Below are positions 62,378 through 64,000 of a stretch of DNA of 64,000 bases, in pieces. The position numbers and the translations under genes are program-made. The DNA lies in NCBI GenBank assembly GCA_043778255.1, contig JAYWGN010000055.1, positions 11,142 to 75,141 on the forward strand, written 5' to 3'. The stretch's first letter is position 1. The number at the start of each line of letters is the position of its first letter. Under the pieces are notes generated by a model, which did no database searches, was not told where the DNA came from, and saw only the letters and a list, made by a program, of their open reading frames with translations. This stretch comes from JAYWGN01 sp043778255 (GTDB lineage Bacteria; Bacteroidota; Bacteroidia; Chitinophagales; Chitinophagaceae).

Positions 62378-62908
62378 ATGCAAAACATTACCATATTTTG
62401 CGGAAGCAAACTAGGCAAAAATCCACTTTACCAAAGCCAAACAGTAGCCTTAGCAACACTATTGGGGCAACACCACAAACATATAATATATGGCGGTGGC
62501 AATAGTGGGCTTATGGGTGTAGTGGCCAACACAGTATTGCAACACGGAGGTACAGTTACGGGCATTATTCCTACATTTCTTAACAGCCAAGAGCGCCAAC
62601 ACCAAGGCCTTACCAACCTTATAGTAACCGATACTATGCACCAACGTAAAACAATTTTATTTGAAAAAAGCGATGCCGCTATAATACTACCAGGTGGCTT
62701 TGGTACACTCGATGAGTTGTTTGAGTTAGTAACTTGGAATCAGCTAGAACTACACCTCATTAAAGTATTTATATTTAATATTGACGGCTTTTATACACCC
62801 TTACAACAACATATAGAAATGATGTACAACCAAGAGTTTTTGTACAACAAACCAAGTGAGGGAATTACCTACCTCAATACTGCAAGTGATATACTACCCT
62901 TTTTGTAA
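62378..62908 (+). CDS. LOG-family nucleoside 5'-monophosphate phosphoribohydrolase (short form)
   Basis: This 176-residue protein is a compact LOG enzyme with FCGSKLG, YGGGNSGLMGVVA, MHQRKTI and PGGFGTLDELFEL. The PGGxGTxxE and R/K signatures of the active site are complete. The short form is the one described as cytokinin-riboside-monophosphate hydrolase in plants; in bacteria the physiological substrate is less clear. It is divergent from the symporter gene (77-bp gap). Confidence 0.94.
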   Translation: MQNITIFCGSKLGKNPLYQSQTVALATLLGQHHKHIIYGGGNSGLMGVVANTVLQHGGTVTGIIPTFLNSQERQHQGLTNLIVTDTMHQRKTILFEKSDAAIILPGGFGTLDELFELVTWNQLELHLIKVFIFNIDGFYTPLQQHIEMMYNQEFLYNKPSEGITYLNTASDILPFL

Positions 62909-63501
62909 AAACAAAATTGGCTAAAAATTTTAATTATACATAAAAGGCTCATTGTCTACCTTTTTCCTATATATGCTTTTTCTCGTCTGCTGCCTTTCGG
63001 ATTCTAGTTCCCCTCTCCTTTTTATTGGGTTCTTGTTCCCCACTCTTTTTTATTGGGTATAGTTCCTTACTATTTCCTCTCAGGTATAGTTCCCCTCTCT
63101 TTCCTCTCGGGTTCTTGTCCCTCTCTCCTGTCTCTCGGGTTCTTGTTCCCCTCTCCTGTCTCTCGGGTTCTTGTTCCCCTCTCCTTTGGAGAGGGGTTAG
63201 GGGTGAGGCCTAGGGGTGAGGCCTAGGGGTGAGGCCTTGGGGTTAGGGGTGAGGTCATTGGTTGAAGCCAAAGGTTAAGGTTCATTTTCCAACTTTGTGC
63301 AATTTTAATTGCTAATAAACACCCTACTTATCAACATTTTAAACTTTTACTAAATTATAAAAAACAAAAATGCTGTCCATCCAATTTTTCACATAAAAAC
63401 CTAAAATTATTTGCTGATTGTTAACAATTTGTCAAATTCCTGTCATACATTTGCATCTTAAACAGGATATTTTTCCACATTTTATATCACATCTTGCAAC
63501 C
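62909..63501. repeat. intergenic repeats (28-bp and 13-bp units) with a GAGAGGGG hairpin
   Basis: This 593-bp gap has no gene. From about 63003 to 63180, about seven copies of a 27-28-bp unit (GGGTTCTTGTTCCCCTCTCC plus CTC-rich tail) occur in tandem. They end in the inverted repeat CCCCTCTCC-TTT-GGAGAGGGG (63176-63196) and three 13-bp copies of TAGGGGTGAGGCC. Such CCTTTGG/GAGAGGGG elements are common intergenic repeats in Bacteroidota. A single DnaA-box-like TTTTCCACA lies at 63471, isolated. Confidence 0.85.
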
Positions 63502-64000
63502 ATGATAAACCGAAGAATATTAGCCAAAATTGCACAATTTTTAAGTATCTTTTTACTTACAATTTGCTTCTCTACCACTATAAAAGCTGCCGACGGTGCA
63601 GCAATATTTGCAGGCAACTGTGCTTCGTGCCACGCTGTACACAAAGATGCTACAGGCCCAGCCTTAGCAGGTGTGGAAGAACGTTGGGGAGGTAGAAAAG
63701 ATTTGTACGTTTGGATAAATAACTGGGAAGAAGCCTATAATCAAGGTATTCCACAAGCAGTAGCCGTAAAAAACAAGTGGAAAACTGCTATGAATAAATT
63801 TAATTATTCAAAAGCAGAAATTGATGCAGTACTAGATTATATAAAAAGCGTAAAGCCTCCTGTTGCAGCAGTTGCTGGTAGTGCTGATGCTGCCAATAGA
63901 GAAGCCGATAACAGTTTGCTCTACGGCATCTTAACTTTAATACTGGGCATTATTGCACTTACTTTATTATACGTAAATAGCAACTTACGTAAAATGACTG
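63502..64000 (+). CDS. membrane-anchored c-type cytochrome, 3' end outside window
   Basis: The frame from ATG 63502 is open to the window end (166 residues). It has a signal peptide (STTIKA), a heme c motif CASCH at about 41-45 after GAAIFAGNCASCHAVHKD, a mono-heme domain with a distal Met-containing segment (KTAMNKFNYS), and a C-terminal membrane helix at about 141-158. In Bacteroidota, such a cytochrome often stands first in the alternative complex III operon; that context cannot be checked here. Confidence 0.88.
   Translation, partial: MINRRILAKIAQFLSIFLLTICFSTTIKAADGAAIFAGNCASCHAVHKDATGPALAGVEERWGGRKDLYVWINNWEEAYNQGIPQAVAVKNKWKTAMNKFNYSKAEIDAVLDYIKSVKPPVAAVAGSADAANREADNSLLYGILTLILGIIALTLLYVNSNLRKMT

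Noticed and set aside
63025..63213. 62-residue plus-strand ORF rich in SPL/FPL
   Set aside because: It lies entirely in CT-rich tandem repeats and a hairpin element, without a plausible start or domain.
63471..63479. Isolated TTTTCCACA as a second origin
   Set aside because: It is a single copy without neighbouring boxes. One or so is expected by chance in a window of this composition.

Overview
The window reads as a chromosomal segment of an AT-rich Bacteroidota, most likely a Chitinophagia/Sphingobacteria-type organism. The evidence is two SusC/SusD pairs, DUF5686 and DUF2480 proteins, a beta-propeller/LytS-type histidine kinase with a LytTR regulator, S46 peptidase, DPN-type secreted proteins, an ECF sigma/anti-sigma pair, a MurA with Asp in place of the usual Cys, and TTG/TAnnTTTG-type promoters. 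No rRNA or tRNA gene and no CRISPR array was seen.

Left part (1-20.7 kb, mostly minus strand): two secreted proteins (the first cut by the window edge), a tandem repeat block, a propeller histidine kinase plus LytTR regulator, small membrane and lipoproteins, a Fic protein, an NgoBV-type restriction-modification pair, murA, a block of 18-bp tandem repeats, a deoxyhypusine-synthase-family protein, a DUF5686 outer-membrane protein, a broken polyvalent-protein kinase, and nadA.

Centre (20.7-28.1 kb): an intergenic region with four same-strand DnaA-box-like 9-mers (21116-21238) precedes a PpiD-like foldase gene. About 5 kb further on, an exact parS consensus and a perfectly palindromic parS-like variant sit at the end of ybeY and just before mnmG. 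The dominant coding strand also changes here from minus to plus, so this may be the replication-origin/partition region. That is an inference and needs whole-genome skew.

Right part (28.4-64 kb, mostly plus strand): two consecutive SusCD pairs, DUF2480, and then a locus of ECF sigma factor and TPR anti-sigma divergent from a lipoprotein, an OmpA-type protein, a beta-barrel, a secreted repeat-domain protein, a TPR-CHAT protease-like lipoprotein and a small lipoprotein. This CHAT locus is the best candidate for an undescribed envelope-associated system. After it come korA without an adjacent korB, a UbiA-like membrane protein, a second C5-methyltransferase with a convergent, unrecognised putative restriction enzyme, a DPP11-like S46 peptidase, a DUF4344 metallopeptidase, an 0.8-kb array of about 180-bp palindromic repeats, lptC, two LOG-family genes flanking a sodium/solute symporter, a 28-bp/13-bp repeat block, and the start of a membrane-anchored cytochrome c.

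One cross-cutting observation is a near-identical motif (consensus close to GGTACAATACACTCAA) upstream of the first complete secreted-protein gene, upstream of the LytTR regulator gene, and in the divergent promoter region of the sigma/CHAT locus. This suggests that the LytTR system could control all three.
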